Source: Oceanospirillaceae bacterium UBA1126 (GTDB taxonomy: Bacteria; Pseudomonadota; Gammaproteobacteria; Pseudomonadales; Balneatricaceae). From it: 17,813 bases of DNA. Shown one piece after another: positions 7,675-15,176 of this stretch. The translations under genes were made by a program, and so were the position numbers. The stretch is from the NCBI GenBank assembly GCA_002312935.1, contig DCAT01000191.1:1-17813 (forward strand), written 5' to 3'. How positions within the stretch are numbered: position 1 is the stretch's first letter; the number at the start of each line of letters is the position of its first letter. The notes beneath the pieces were generated by a model. That model was not told the origin of the DNA and searched no databases. It saw nothing but the letters and a program-made list of their open reading frames with translations.

Positions 7675-8790
7675 CTAAATTTGCTTAGCTTGAATACGTG
7701 CAGCATGCTCTGCACTGCGACGCGTACGGTCTTTAACTTGCCCTACTAACTGGCCACAGGCAGCGTCAATATCATCCCCACGAGTAGACCTAATTGTCGT
7801 AATAATGCCTGATTTAGCCATAATACGCTGAAACGCTTCGATTTGTGGTCTTGGACTTCTACGGTAATCTGAGCCTGGAAATGGATTAAAAGGAATTAAA
7901 TTAAGTTTACAGGGTACACGCTTTAGCACTTGAGCCAATTCGCGGGCATGCTTAGGCTGGTCGTTGATACCATCAATCATGGTGTACTCCATGGTAATTA
8001 CCCGCTTATCGCTCAGATTTTCTAAATAACGATTGCAGGCATCCAACAATGCATCGATATTGTACTTTTTATTCACTGGCACCAGCTCGTTGCGCAACAA
8101 ATCATTGGGGGCATGTAAAGAAATAGCTAGGGATACATCAGTGATCTGGCTCAAGCGATCGATTGCTGGAACCACACCCGCCGTGCTTAAGGTGACACGG
8201 CGCTTGGACAAGTTATATGCATTATCATCCATCATCAGCGCAATGGCTGGCGTGACACTGTCAAAATTAAGTAAAGGCTCACCCATGCCCATAAAAACAA
8301 CGTTAGTCACCCGGCGTGGTCCATTTGGGTCGACAGGGCCAAATGACTTAATAGCAATACGCAGTTGGCCAATAATTTCAGCTGAGGTTAAGTTACGGTT
8401 AAAACCTTGCTTGCCCGTAGAACAAAAACTACAGTCCAAGGCACAGCCCACTTGAGATGAAACGCACAAGGTGGCGCGATCACCCTCAGGTATCAGTACC
8501 ATCTCAACTTTATTGCCACCAGACACGGCAATTACCCATTTACGGGTACCGTCTTTAGAGTCCCCACGGTAAATGACTTCAGGCTCTACAATTTCAGCGC
8601 TTATAGTCAGCTTTTCACGCAATTTTTTACTTACATTAGTCATGCTCTCAAAGTCATCCGCACCAAACTGATGAATCCATTTCATCACCTGAACTGCTCG
8701 AAACTTCGGCTCGTCCATGGTCTTGAAAAAGGCTTCCATTTGCGCCTGTGAAAACCCCAGAATATTCATTTTTGTGCTGACTTCGGACAT
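7675..8790 (-). CDS. rlmN: Dual-specificity 23S rRNA/tRNA adenine-C2 methyltransferase RlmN
   Basis: RlmN is a radical-SAM enzyme that methylates C2 of A2503 in 23S rRNA and A37 in some tRNAs. From the ATG at 8790 it has 371 residues. The radical-SAM cluster cysteines are C116, C120 and C123 in GCALDCSFCSTG. The resolving Cys109 (CVSSQVGC) and the methyl-carrying Cys345 (DAACGQL) are both present. The SAM-binding GMGEPLLN is at 168-175. I prefer this start because CAGG lies seven bases upstream. An in-frame ATG at 8829 would add 13 residues but has no ribosome binding site. The enzyme needs a [4Fe-4S] cluster, so it depends on the isc genes nearby. The usual next gene pilF is missing. Confidence 0.95.
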   Translation of the reverse strand: MSEVSTKMNILGFSQAQMEAFFKTMDEPKFRAVQVMKWIHQFGADDFESMTNVSKKLREKLTISAEIVEPEVIYRGDSKDGTRKWVIAVSGGNKVEMVLIPEGDRATLCVSSQVGCALDCSFCSTGKQGFNRNLTSAEIIGQLRIAIKSFGPVDPNGPRRVTNVVFMGMGEPLLNFDSVTPAIALMMDDNAYNLSKRRVTLSTAGVVPAIDRLSQITDVSLAISLHAPNDLLRNELVPVNKKYNIDALLDACNRYLENLSDKRVITMEYTMIDGINDQPKHARELAQVLKRVPCKLNLIPFNPFPGSDYRRSPRPQIEAFQRIMAKSGIITTIRSTRGDDIDAACGQLVGQVKDRTRRSAEHAARIQAKQI

Positions 8791-8848
8791 TTTAAAACCT
8801 GTAATTAATCCATAGTTTTGCGCAGCCATTTATTTGGTCTAAACGCAA

Positions 8849-8873
8849 TGCGGCGTTCACTAGGAACGCCGCA
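8849..8873 (-). terminator. Strong hairpin between ndk and rlmN, probable weak terminator
   Basis: A perfect 10-base-pair stem (TGCGGCGTTC with GAACGCCGCA) closes a five-base loop. It is GC-rich. On the minus strand it is followed by TTGCGTTT rather than a full U-run. It could end most ndk transcripts while letting some reach rlmN, or could simply block 3' decay. Confidence 0.5.
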
Positions 8874-8881
8874 CCTTGCAT

Positions 8882-8922
8882 GCTGTTATTGCCGCTAAAA
8901 AATTAGCCAAAGCCATAACAGC
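8882..8922 (-). other. Composite stem-loop in the ndk 3' region
   Basis: Outer arms GCTGTTAT (8922-8915) and ATAACAGC (8889-8882) pair perfectly over eight bases. Inside, GCTAA and TTAGC form a second five-pair stem around a T-rich loop, with unpaired bases between the two stems. It lies directly upstream of the hairpin at 8849-8873 in the transcript, so ndk is followed by two stacked structures. The role is unknown. Confidence 0.45.
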
Positions 8923-8941
8923 CTACTTTAACCGACGACTA

Positions 8942-9349
8942 TTAGCCACCGAAGAAGTAGGCAATTTCACGAGCGGCTGACGTGGTAGAGTCAGATCCGT
9001 GTACCGCGTTTGCATCAATCGATTCTGCAAAGTCGCCACGAATAGTTCCTTCAGCAGCTTCTTGCGGGTTAGTAGCGCCCATTAGATCACGGTTCTTATT
9101 TACTGCGCCTTCACCTTCAAGCACCTGAACAACAACAGGGCCAGACGTCATAAAAGAAACCAAGTGCCCAAAGAAAGGACGTTCGCTGTGCTCAGCGTAA
9201 AAACCTTGAGCTTCAGCTTCTGATAACTGCTTCATTTCCATACTAACAACTTTAAGGCCATTAGTTTCAAACCGAGAAACAATTTTGCCGATTACATTTT
9301 TTGCTACAGCATCAGGCTTGATGATGGACAGAGTGCGTTCTACCGCCAT
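8942..9349 (-). CDS. ndk: Nucleoside diphosphate kinase
   Basis: Ndk passes the gamma-phosphate of ATP to other nucleoside diphosphates through a phosphohistidine. The 135-residue protein begins MAVERTLSIIKPDAV, a near-invariant family start, and carries the active-site His117 in NAVHGSDS (114-121). Other conserved parts are the RPFF segment (57-60), the substrate-contacting region KNRDLMGATNP (85-95) and IRGDF (103-107). I chose the ATG at 9349, with GGAGA five bases upstream. An in-frame upstream extension to 9415 is not family-like. It is slightly shorter than the usual 141-143 residues. It sits between the isc operon and rlmN, as in Pseudomonas. Confidence 0.97.
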   Translation of the reverse strand: MAVERTLSIIKPDAVAKNVIGKIVSRFETNGLKVVSMEMKQLSEAEAQGFYAEHSERPFFGHLVSFMTSGPVVVQVLEGEGAVNKNRDLMGATNPQEAAEGTIRGDFAESIDANAVHGSDSTTSAAREIAYFFGG

Positions 9350-9369
9350 GGTATTCTCCAAACAGTGGG

Positions 9370-9384
9370 ACCCATTAAATGGGT
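9370..9384 (-). promoter_or_regulatory. Hairpin in the ndk leader
   Basis: The 15-base inverted repeat ACCCATT-T-AATGGGT lies about 14 bases before the ndk ribosome binding site GGAGA on the same transcript. It would form a seven-pair stem with a minimal loop. It may affect ndk translation or mRNA stability, or may be chance. Confidence 0.35.
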
Positions 9385-9389
9385 TAATA

Positions 9390-9420
9390 TTAAAAAAGCA
9401 AAGACGTACTAACACGTACG
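9390..9420 (-). terminator. Possible intrinsic terminator of the isc operon
   Basis: After iscX, the minus strand has CGTAC-GTGTTA-GTACG (9420-9405) followed by a T-rich run, TCTTTGCTTTTTTA (9404-9391). The stem is only five pairs, so termination would be weak, but the U-rich tail is typical. No clear ndk promoter with both boxes is visible, so some read-through into ndk is likely. Confidence 0.35.
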
Positions 9421-9478
9421 AGAATTTTGACCGCGTAATTGTACGCTGTTTTATACGCCTTTAATAGACTGCAGGACG

Positions 9479-9679
9479 TTAATCTAACTCACCTATCCAT
9501 GCCGTCTGAATAGCTTCCAAGATCTTTTCTCCGCAATGCTTGGGGTCATCATTAAAGTCTGGTAAAGCCATAACCCATTCCATTAAGTCTGTGAACCTCA
9601 CCATTCGCGGGTCTACATCTGGATGAGCTTCATACAACTCAATGGCAATATCTAACGTATCTGTCCAAACCATGCTCAT
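9479..9679 (-). CDS. iscX: Fe-S cluster assembly protein IscX
   Basis: IscX is a small acidic protein that binds IscS and is thought to tune cluster assembly, possibly as an iron-dependent regulator. From the ATG at 9679 it has 66 residues, exactly the E. coli length. It shares the family landmarks VWTD near the start, HPDVDPRMVRFTDL (20-33), DFNDDP (42-47) and the EKILEAIQ helix (52-59). GGAGG lies five bases before this ATG. A GTG two codons upstream overlaps that ribosome site and can be excluded. It is the last gene of the isc operon, 27 bases after fdx. Confidence 0.95.
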   Translation of the reverse strand: MSMVWTDTLDIAIELYEAHPDVDPRMVRFTDLMEWVMALPDFNDDPKHCGEKILEAIQTAWIGELD

Positions 9680-9706
9680 AAACACCTCCCAAGGTTTTAA
9701 TTAGCT

Positions 9707-10045
9707 TTAATGCGCTTCAGACACAATATTAATAGTGTACTTTGGAATTTCCACTACTAAATTATCCTCAGCGATAACAGCTTGACAACTGAGCCTGGAA
9801 TCTGGCTCCAAACCCCACGCCTTATCTAACATATCATCTTCTAGCTCGTCCGACTCAATCATTGAATCGAACCCTTCGCGCACGATAACGTGGCATGTTG
9901 TGCAAGCACACGATTTTTCACACGCATGCTCTATATCAATTCCGTTCTCTTTAGCGGCATCTAAAATAGTCTGCCCTGCAGGCGCCTCAAATACGTGCCC
10001 CTGCGGGCAGAGTTCGGCATTTGGCAGAATAATAATTTGTGGCAT
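9707..10045 (-). CDS. fdx: ISC-system [2Fe-2S] ferredoxin
   Basis: Fdx supplies electrons for cluster assembly on IscU. The 112-residue protein has the adrenodoxin-type cluster ligands Cys42, Cys48, Cys51 and Cys87 and the extra conserved Cys46 seen in E. coli Fdx. The LDKAWGLEPDSRLSCQ region (73-88) is typical of this class. The ATG at 10045 has AGGAG nine bases upstream. It lies 41 bases after hscA in the isc operon. Confidence 0.96.
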   Translation of the reverse strand: MPQIIILPNAELCPQGHVFEAPAGQTILDAAKENGIDIEHACEKSCACTTCHVIVREGFDSMIESDELEDDMLDKAWGLEPDSRLSCQAVIAEDNLVVEIPKYTINIVSEAH

Positions 10046-10086
10046 TTGAGTTAGCTCCTAGGCTTGTCACTGTTATTGCAGTTGTT

Positions 10087-11970
10087 TTACAGCTGATCTA
10101 CAGACTTGCCCGCCAGGGCAAGCTTAATACTGTCATCCATACGCATCGCTGCGAAGGCATCACTGGCCTTAGCCATTTCTTCAATTTGTTTCGCAATCGC
10201 ATGATGGTCATGGCCATTTCGAGCCACAACTAATTGCTGCATCTGGTTCTCAATAACCTGTTGCTGCTGCGAGGTAAGCAGACGCGCTCCATCCTCCGCT
10301 AGCGCCATCGTTATCGCTTCTCCAAGACGATCCGCCTCAACCTGCTGTTCTCGCAAACTACGGGCGCTGCGATCGTCCTCTACATTAGTCCAGCTGGCTT
10401 TGATCATGTCTGCAATCTGCACATCAGAAAGCCCATAAGACGGCTTCACTTGCACTGACGCAGCCACTCCCGAGGTTAATTCACGAGCACTCACCTCTAA
10501 CAAGCCATCAGCATCGACCTGAAAGGTCACTCGGATTTTAGCAGCACCCGCTGCCATTGCAGGAATACCACGCAAATCAAAACGGGATAAAGACCGGCAG
10601 TCCTGCACCAATTCTCGCTCGCCTTGCAAAACGTGAATAGCCATCGCTGTTTGGCCATCTTGATAGGTGGTAAATTCTTGAGCACGAGCCACTGGAATAG
10701 GTGTGTTGCGATCGATAACTCGCTCCACTAAACCACCCATGGTTTCCAAACCCAAGGATAATGGCAACACATCAAGCAACAATAACTCTTCGCCACTTTG
10801 ATTGCCTGCCAACACGTCGGCCTGACGCGCTGCACCCAAAGCTACTACCCTGTCTGGGTCAATATCGGTTAGTAGTGGCTGCTGAAATAAGTCTGCTACT
10901 CTTTCCTGCACTCGGAGGCTACGAGTTGAGCCCCCCACCATTACGATTCGAGCAATGTCACCTAGCGCTACTTTGGCGTCACGTAAGGTGCGCTTAGTTG
11001 CTCTGACAGCTTTATCTATAATAGGGTCTAATAATAGGTTCATTCGCTCACGAGTGAGCTCTAAGTCTGCATAGGTCGCATCACCTGGCCAACCGTCAAA
11101 TGATAATTCGGTGCTGCAGACATCACTTAATAGCTCCTTCCCTGCTCGGGCTAAGCGCAGCAAAAAACGCTGCTCAGCCAAGCCTAGCTGTGCTGGTATT
11201 TGGCGCTCTTGACGCATCCACTCAGCAAGCGCATGGTCAAAGTCATCTCCCCCTAGGGCTGAATCACCTCCAGTTGCAAGCACCTCAAAAACACCCTGCT
11301 CCAAACGTAATATGGAAATATCAAACGTGCCACCACCTAGGTCAAATACAGCAATAGTGCCTTGCTCTTGCTGATCCTGCTCTAAACCATACGCCACTGC
11401 GGCAGCCGTTGGCTCATTAAGTAGACGCAATACTTGAATACCCGCTAATTGAGCAGCATCTTTAGTTGCTTGACGCTGAGCGTCATCAAAGTAAGCAGGC
11501 ACCGTAATCACTGCACCGACCAATTCACCCCCTAGGCTACTCTCTCCGCGCTGCACCAAAGCACGAAGAATGTCTGCGGAAACTTGCACAGGGCTTTTTA
11601 AACCCGACACAGTGTTGATCAGGGGCATGCCCTGATCACAGGCTTCAAATAGGTATGGCATGCTTTCGCCAAGGCGCTTTACATCATCAATGCCACGACC
11701 CATTAAACGCTTAACAGACATTACTGTGTTAGCCGCATCATCTACCAAGTGAGCCTGAGCCTTAATGCCTACCTGAGGCAGCTCGTCGGCCAAATAACGC
11801 ACCACAGAGGGTAACAAATGTTCACCGCGGCTATTAGCTAAGGTTTCTGCTTGCCCACTACGAACACTGGCCACTAGCGAGTGAGTGGTGCCAAGGTCTA
11901 TACCGACAGCGAGTTTACGTTGGTGAGGTTTGGCGCTTTGACCGGGCTCTGCAATTTGCAACAAGGCCAT
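10087..11970 (-). CDS. hscA: Fe-S assembly Hsp70 chaperone HscA
   Basis: HscA is the specialised Hsp70 that, with HscB, binds IscU and drives cluster release to apo-proteins. It has 627 residues. The ATPase domain shows phosphate loop 1, GIDLGTTHS (23-31), the conserved VPAYFDDAQRQATKDAA (157-173), and FDLGGGTFDIS (209-219). A GGSTR segment is present in the second half of the domain, and the linker LLLLDVLPLSLG precedes the peptide-binding domain. It is DnaK-like but shorter, lacking the long disordered C-terminus. The ATG at 11970 has AAGGA eight bases upstream. It follows hscB by 11 bases. Confidence 0.97.
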   Translation of the reverse strand: MALLQIAEPGQSAKPHQRKLAVGIDLGTTHSLVASVRSGQAETLANSRGEHLLPSVVRYLADELPQVGIKAQAHLVDDAANTVMSVKRLMGRGIDDVKRLGESMPYLFEACDQGMPLINTVSGLKSPVQVSADILRALVQRGESSLGGELVGAVITVPAYFDDAQRQATKDAAQLAGIQVLRLLNEPTAAAVAYGLEQDQQEQGTIAVFDLGGGTFDISILRLEQGVFEVLATGGDSALGGDDFDHALAEWMRQERQIPAQLGLAEQRFLLRLARAGKELLSDVCSTELSFDGWPGDATYADLELTRERMNLLLDPIIDKAVRATKRTLRDAKVALGDIARIVMVGGSTRSLRVQERVADLFQQPLLTDIDPDRVVALGAARQADVLAGNQSGEELLLLDVLPLSLGLETMGGLVERVIDRNTPIPVARAQEFTTYQDGQTAMAIHVLQGERELVQDCRSLSRFDLRGIPAMAAGAAKIRVTFQVDADGLLEVSARELTSGVAASVQVKPSYGLSDVQIADMIKASWTNVEDDRSARSLREQQVEADRLGEAITMALAEDGARLLTSQQQQVIENQMQQLVVARNGHDHHAIAKQIEEMAKASDAFAAMRMDDSIKLALAGKSVDQL

Positions 11971-11981
11971 GTGTGTATTCC

Positions 11982-12509
11982 TTAATCGAGCAATGCGCCT
12001 TCAAGGGCGTCTAATTGCTGCTGTAACTTAACGATAAACTGAAGCTTACGCACGCTTGTTTCTGCAATTTCAAAGTTTGACGAACCATAAGCCTGAGCGA
12101 ACTCGCTTTCTAACTGGCTAGCCTGGTGCTGAAGTCGAGATGACATAGAATCCATTTGTGTTTCTGGGTCTTGGGCCTGAGATATCTCTTCTAGGGATTC
12201 TCGCAACTCTATTTGCTGCAACAAAAAATCCATTGGCATTTGTGTGTTGGTCGGCGCTAATGGTTCCATGCCTTGAAGCTGAAGCAAATAAATGCCACGC
12301 TTTAACGGCTCGCTTAAGGTTGCGTAGGCTTGGTTTAAATACGCCGTTATTTGTACCGCCCGTCTTTGATCACTATCAGACTTTGACACAAAGCGGTCAG
12401 GGTGGTGCTGCTGCTGTAGCTGTCGATGAGATTGGCGCAGCGCCACAGGGTCCAATGAAAAATCACAAGACAAACCATAACAAGAGAAATAATCTTGACT
12501 AATATCCAT
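11982..12509 (-). CDS. hscB: Fe-S assembly J-domain co-chaperone HscB
   Basis: HscB delivers IscU to HscA and stimulates its ATPase. The 175-residue protein has an N-terminal J domain (about 1-75) with the essential HPD at 36-38, and a C-terminal helical domain that binds IscU. The opening DYFSCYGL is close to E. coli HscB. The ATG at 12509 has no recognisable Shine-Dalgarno sequence in the 23-base gap after iscA, so translation may depend on coupling or on an unstructured leader. Confidence 0.95.
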   Translation of the reverse strand: MDISQDYFSCYGLSCDFSLDPVALRQSHRQLQQQHHPDRFVSKSDSDQRRAVQITAYLNQAYATLSEPLKRGIYLLQLQGMEPLAPTNTQMPMDFLLQQIELRESLEEISQAQDPETQMDSMSSRLQHQASQLESEFAQAYGSSNFEIAETSVRKLQFIVKLQQQLDALEGALLD

Positions 12510-12532
12510 AGTTCTAAAATACCAAAAACTGC

Positions 12533-12856
12533 CTAAACGTTGAAGCTTTCACCACACCCACACTCACTTTTGGCGTTGGGGTTGTTAAATTGAAAACCTT
12601 CATTAAGACCTTCTTTGGCATAATCTAGCTCTGTACCATCTAAATACAACAAGCTTTTCGGATCAATCACCACTTTCACACCCTTGCTGTCAAAGATTGC
12701 ATCATCTGCAGATATCTTATCGACAAACTCTAAAATGTAAGCCATACCTGAGCAACCCGTGGTACGGACACCCAGTCGCACACCCTCACCTTCACCGCGA
12801 TTAGCTAAGTAGTTAGTGACATGGTCGGCGGCTGCCTGTGTAATGGTAATGGCCAT
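12533..12856 (-). CDS. iscA: Iron-sulfur cluster assembly protein IscA
   Basis: IscA is an A-type carrier that binds iron or clusters and passes them on, mainly to [4Fe-4S] proteins. The 107-residue protein has the three invariant cysteines: Cys35 (TTGCSGMAY) and Cys99/Cys101 (ECGCGESF). Length is exactly typical. The ATG at 12856 has GAGG eight bases upstream. It is fourth in the isc operon, and a palindrome lies between iscU and this gene. Confidence 0.97.
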   Translation of the reverse strand: MAITITQAAADHVTNYLANRGEGEGVRLGVRTTGCSGMAYILEFVDKISADDAIFDSKGVKVVIDPKSLLYLDGTELDYAKEGLNEGFQFNNPNAKSECGCGESFNV

Positions 12857-12886
12857 GATGACGTCCTCTTCCTCTTATTCTTACTT

Positions 12887-12906
12887 AATAACGCCTAGGC
12901 GTTATT
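12887..12906 (-). other. Perfect 20-base palindrome at the iscU stop codon
   Basis: Arms AATAACGCC and GGCGTTATT flank TA, giving a fully self-complementary 20-mer. In the transcript it forms an eight- or nine-pair hairpin that contains the iscU stop codon (12904-12902). Downstream the RNA is purine-rich, not U-rich, so it does not look like an intrinsic terminator. A role in mRNA processing or stability is possible. Confidence 0.6.
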
Positions 12907-13279
12907 GTTTACTTTTGTAGTTGTGAATTGCGGCTTTAATCGCATCTTCAGCAAGCACAGAACAGTGAATTTTTACCGGTGGTAATGCCAACTCTTCAGA
13001 AATATTGGAATTACGAATTTCGCCAGCTTGATCCAAAGTCATGCCCTTCATCCATTCCGTAACTAATGAACTTGACGCTATGGCAGAGCCACAGCCATAG
13101 GTCTTAAACTTAGCATCTTCAATGACACCATCATCGTTTACTTTAATTTGTAGACGCATTACGTCGCCACACGCTGGTGCTCCGACCATGCCTGTGCCTA
13201 CATGCGCGTCTGCTTCGTCCATTTTTCCCACGTTACGTGGGTTTTCATAATGGTCAAGAACCTGTTCGCTATATGCCAT
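12902..13279 (-). CDS. iscU: Fe-S cluster scaffold protein IscU
   Basis: IscU is the scaffold on which [2Fe-2S] clusters are built from IscS sulfur and then released by HscBA. The 125-residue protein has ligand cysteines Cys37 (APACGD, with Asp39), Cys63 (YGCGSA) and Cys106, with His105. The HscA recognition motif LPPVK is at 99-103. GAGAGGA lies seven bases before the ATG at 13279. The gene is bracketed by two intergenic palindromes (13311-13331 and 12887-12906). Confidence 0.98.
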   Translation of the reverse strand: MAYSEQVLDHYENPRNVGKMDEADAHVGTGMVGAPACGDVMRLQIKVNDDGVIEDAKFKTYGCGSAIASSSLVTEWMKGMTLDQAGEIRNSNISEELALPPVKIHCSVLAEDAIKAAIHNYKSKQ

Positions 13280-13310
13280 GTGCTTATCCTCTCAATCTAT
13301 TGTATGTGCA

Positions 13311-13331
13311 GGCTGTGTAAATTACACAACC
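13311..13331 (-). promoter_or_regulatory. Near-perfect palindrome between iscS and iscU
   Basis: Ten-base arms flank one central base. On the plus strand they read GGCTGTGTAA and TTACACAACC, with a single mismatch that is a G-U pair in RNA. As RNA this is a ten-pair hairpin without a U-run after it. As DNA it is a TGTGTAA-N-TTACACA dyad, the usual shape of a dimeric regulator's operator. It lies in the middle of the unusually long 90-base gap between iscS and iscU. Confidence 0.55.
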
Positions 13332-13369
13332 TTATTATGCCAAGACCACTGGGCCTTCAGCACGCTTTC

Positions 13370-14584
13370 TTAGTGCGCCGCCCACTGTACAGTGTCCAAA
13401 TCGACACCATCTTTGTACATGTCCCACAAAGGCGATAACGCGCGTAATTTTGTCACAGCGTTAAGTGATAACTCAATCGCCTGATCAATGTCTTCTTCCG
13501 TAGTAAAGCGTCCGATACTAAAACGAATTGAACTATGCGCCAGCTCGTCATTCATACCCAAGGCACGCAATACGTACGACGGCTCTAAACTAGCCGACGT
13601 ACACGCCGAGCCAGAAGAAACGGCTAACTCACGTAAAGACATGAGCAAAGACTCACCTTCTACATAGTTAAAGCTTATGTTGGCGTTACCTGCTACTCGC
13701 TGTGTTGGATGGCCGTTCATATACACTTCTTCCATGTCCTTAACACCATCCCACAAACGCTTACCTAAGCTTGCAATACGGGCGTTGTCAGAGGCCATTT
13801 CTTCTTGTGCAATCGCAAACGCAGCACCCATGCCGACAATTTGATGAGTGGCTAAGGTGCCAGAGCGCATGCCGCGCTCATGGCCACCACCATGAATTTG
13901 GGCTTCCAAACGAACACGTGGCTTGCGGCTTACGTACAAAGCACCCACACCCTTAGGCCCATACGTCTTATGGGCACAGAAAGACATCAAGTCAACTTTA
14001 GATACCGCTAAATCAATGGCTATTTTACCAGTGCTTTGGGCGGCATCAACATGAAATATCACCTTATTGGCACGGGTTACTTCACCAATGGCCGTAATGT
14101 CTGTCACTACTCCAATTTCATTATTCACATGCATCAAGGACACTAAAATAGTGTCTTCACGCAGAGCTTCAGCAACTTGTTCAGCACTAATAATACCATC
14201 TGATGTAGGCTCTAAATAAGTCACTTCAAAGCCTTCACGCTCAAGCTGACGACAGCTATCTAACACTGCCTTATGCTCAATTTTTGAGGTGATAATGTGC
14301 TTACCTTTTTTGTGATAAAAATGCGCCACACCTTTAATAGCAAGGTTATCTGACTCGGTCGCACCCGATGTCCAAACAATCTCCCTTGGATCAGCATTAA
14401 TTAGATCAGCAACCTGGCGACGAGCATTCTCTACCGCCTCCTCTGCCTGCCAACCATACACGTGAGACCGTGACGCTGGGTTACCAAAGTTACCCTCCTG
14501 CGTCAAACAATCACACATCAATTTCGCAACCCTTGGATCTACAGGTGTAGTTGCTGAGTAGTCCAAAAAAATAGGCAATTTCAT
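13370..14584 (-). CDS. iscS: Cysteine desulfurase IscS
   Basis: IscS is the PLP-dependent enzyme that takes sulfur from cysteine and supplies it for clusters, thiolated tRNA and cofactors. The 404-residue protein matches E. coli IscS in length. The PLP lysine is Lys206 (CAHKTYGPKG), His104 precedes it (KIEHKAV), and the persulfide-forming Cys328 lies in SSGSACTSASLEPSYV. The C-terminus LSPLWDMYKDGVDL is the IscU-binding tail typical of housekeeping IscS rather than NifS or SufS. GGAGA lies six bases before the ATG at 14584. It starts 60 bases after iscR. Confidence 0.98.
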   Translation of the reverse strand: MKLPIFLDYSATTPVDPRVAKLMCDCLTQEGNFGNPASRSHVYGWQAEEAVENARRQVADLINADPREIVWTSGATESDNLAIKGVAHFYHKKGKHIITSKIEHKAVLDSCRQLEREGFEVTYLEPTSDGIISAEQVAEALREDTILVSLMHVNNEIGVVTDITAIGEVTRANKVIFHVDAAQSTGKIAIDLAVSKVDLMSFCAHKTYGPKGVGALYVSRKPRVRLEAQIHGGGHERGMRSGTLATHQIVGMGAAFAIAQEEMASDNARIASLGKRLWDGVKDMEEVYMNGHPTQRVAGNANISFNYVEGESLLMSLRELAVSSGSACTSASLEPSYVLRALGMNDELAHSSIRFSIGRFTTEEDIDQAIELSLNAVTKLRALSPLWDMYKDGVDLDTVQWAAH

Positions 14585-14644
14585 GTATATTCTCCACTGT
14601 CACGTACAGCTATTAGTCAATCTTCAAAACAGATGAGCAGATAA

Positions 14645-15118
14645 TTACTCACTTACAAAATTTAGGAACTCAGCGGTATTAGTTTGTTCTATTTGACGCT
14701 GCGCATGGGCTTGCATTTCACCTTGGCTAACCAAGTCAGCTAAACTAATATCACTCAAAAAGGAATGAATTTGATTACTCAGGTCAGTCCATAGGTGGTG
14801 CGTTAAGCACATTTTTCCTGCTTGGCAGTTTTCTGTACCTCTGCAGCCCGTTGCATCAACAGCTTCATTGACTGCGTCAATCACCTGCGCCACAAAAATA
14901 TTTTCTGCTTCTCGGCTCAGACAATAACCACCGCCTGGACCGCGAACACTTTGCACTAAACCTTGGCGACGTAACTTAGAGAAAAGCTGCTCCAGGTAAG
15001 ACAATGAGATCACTTGGCGTTCTGAAATATCAGCCAAACTTATTGGCTTATCAGACGCATGGATAGCAAGATCTAACATTGCAGTCACCGCGTAACGGCC
15101 TTTGGTAGTGAGCTTCAT
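14645..15118 (-). CDS. iscR: Fe-S cluster-sensing transcriptional regulator IscR
   Basis: IscR is an Rrf2-family regulator that binds a [2Fe-2S] cluster and, in that form, represses its own operon. The 157-residue protein has a winged helix domain (about 1-60; MKLTTKGRYAVTAMLDLA opening) with the recognition helix near residues 38-51. The cluster ligands Cys92, Cys98, Cys104 and His107 have the same spacing as in E. coli. AAGG lies seven bases before the ATG at 15118. A type 1 IscR site overlaps the promoter just upstream, which supports autorepression. It heads the isc operon and follows cysE. Confidence 0.97.
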   Translation of the reverse strand: MKLTTKGRYAVTAMLDLAIHASDKPISLADISERQVISLSYLEQLFSKLRRQGLVQSVRGPGGGYCLSREAENIFVAQVIDAVNEAVDATGCRGTENCQAGKMCLTHHLWTDLSNQIHSFLSDISLADLVSQGEMQAHAQRQIEQTNTAEFLNFVSE

Positions 15119-15146
15119 TAAACCGCCTTAATTCTAATCATACGCC

Positions 15147-15176
15147 ATTTTACTAAAACCTGACTAAATTAGTCAA
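15147..15176 (-). promoter_or_regulatory. Promoter of the isc operon
   Basis: On the minus strand TTGACT (15176-15171, five of six matches) and TAAAAT (15152-15147, five of six) are spaced by 18 bases. The -35 box lies within the IscR site at 15156-15180, so bound IscR would block RNA polymerase. The predicted start is near 15140, giving a leader of about 22 bases. Confidence 0.65.

Noticed and set aside
8791..8829. A longer RlmN starting at the ATG at 8829
   Set aside because: No ribosome site precedes it, while the ATG at 8790 has CAGG seven bases upstream. The extra residues do not resemble RlmN.
9350..9415. A 22-residue N-terminal extension of Ndk
   Set aside because: Ndk proteins begin at the MAVERTLSIIKP-type start, and GGAGA is well placed for the ATG at 9349.
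12158..12502. A 114-codon plus-strand open frame antisense to hscB
   Set aside because: It is a reading-frame shadow of hscB with no recognisable domain, no clear ribosome site, and a gene of certain identity on the other strand.
12887..12906. The iscU-iscA palindrome as an intrinsic terminator
   Set aside because: The RNA after the stem is purine-rich without a U-run, and iscA, hscB, hscA, fdx and iscX must be transcribed through it.
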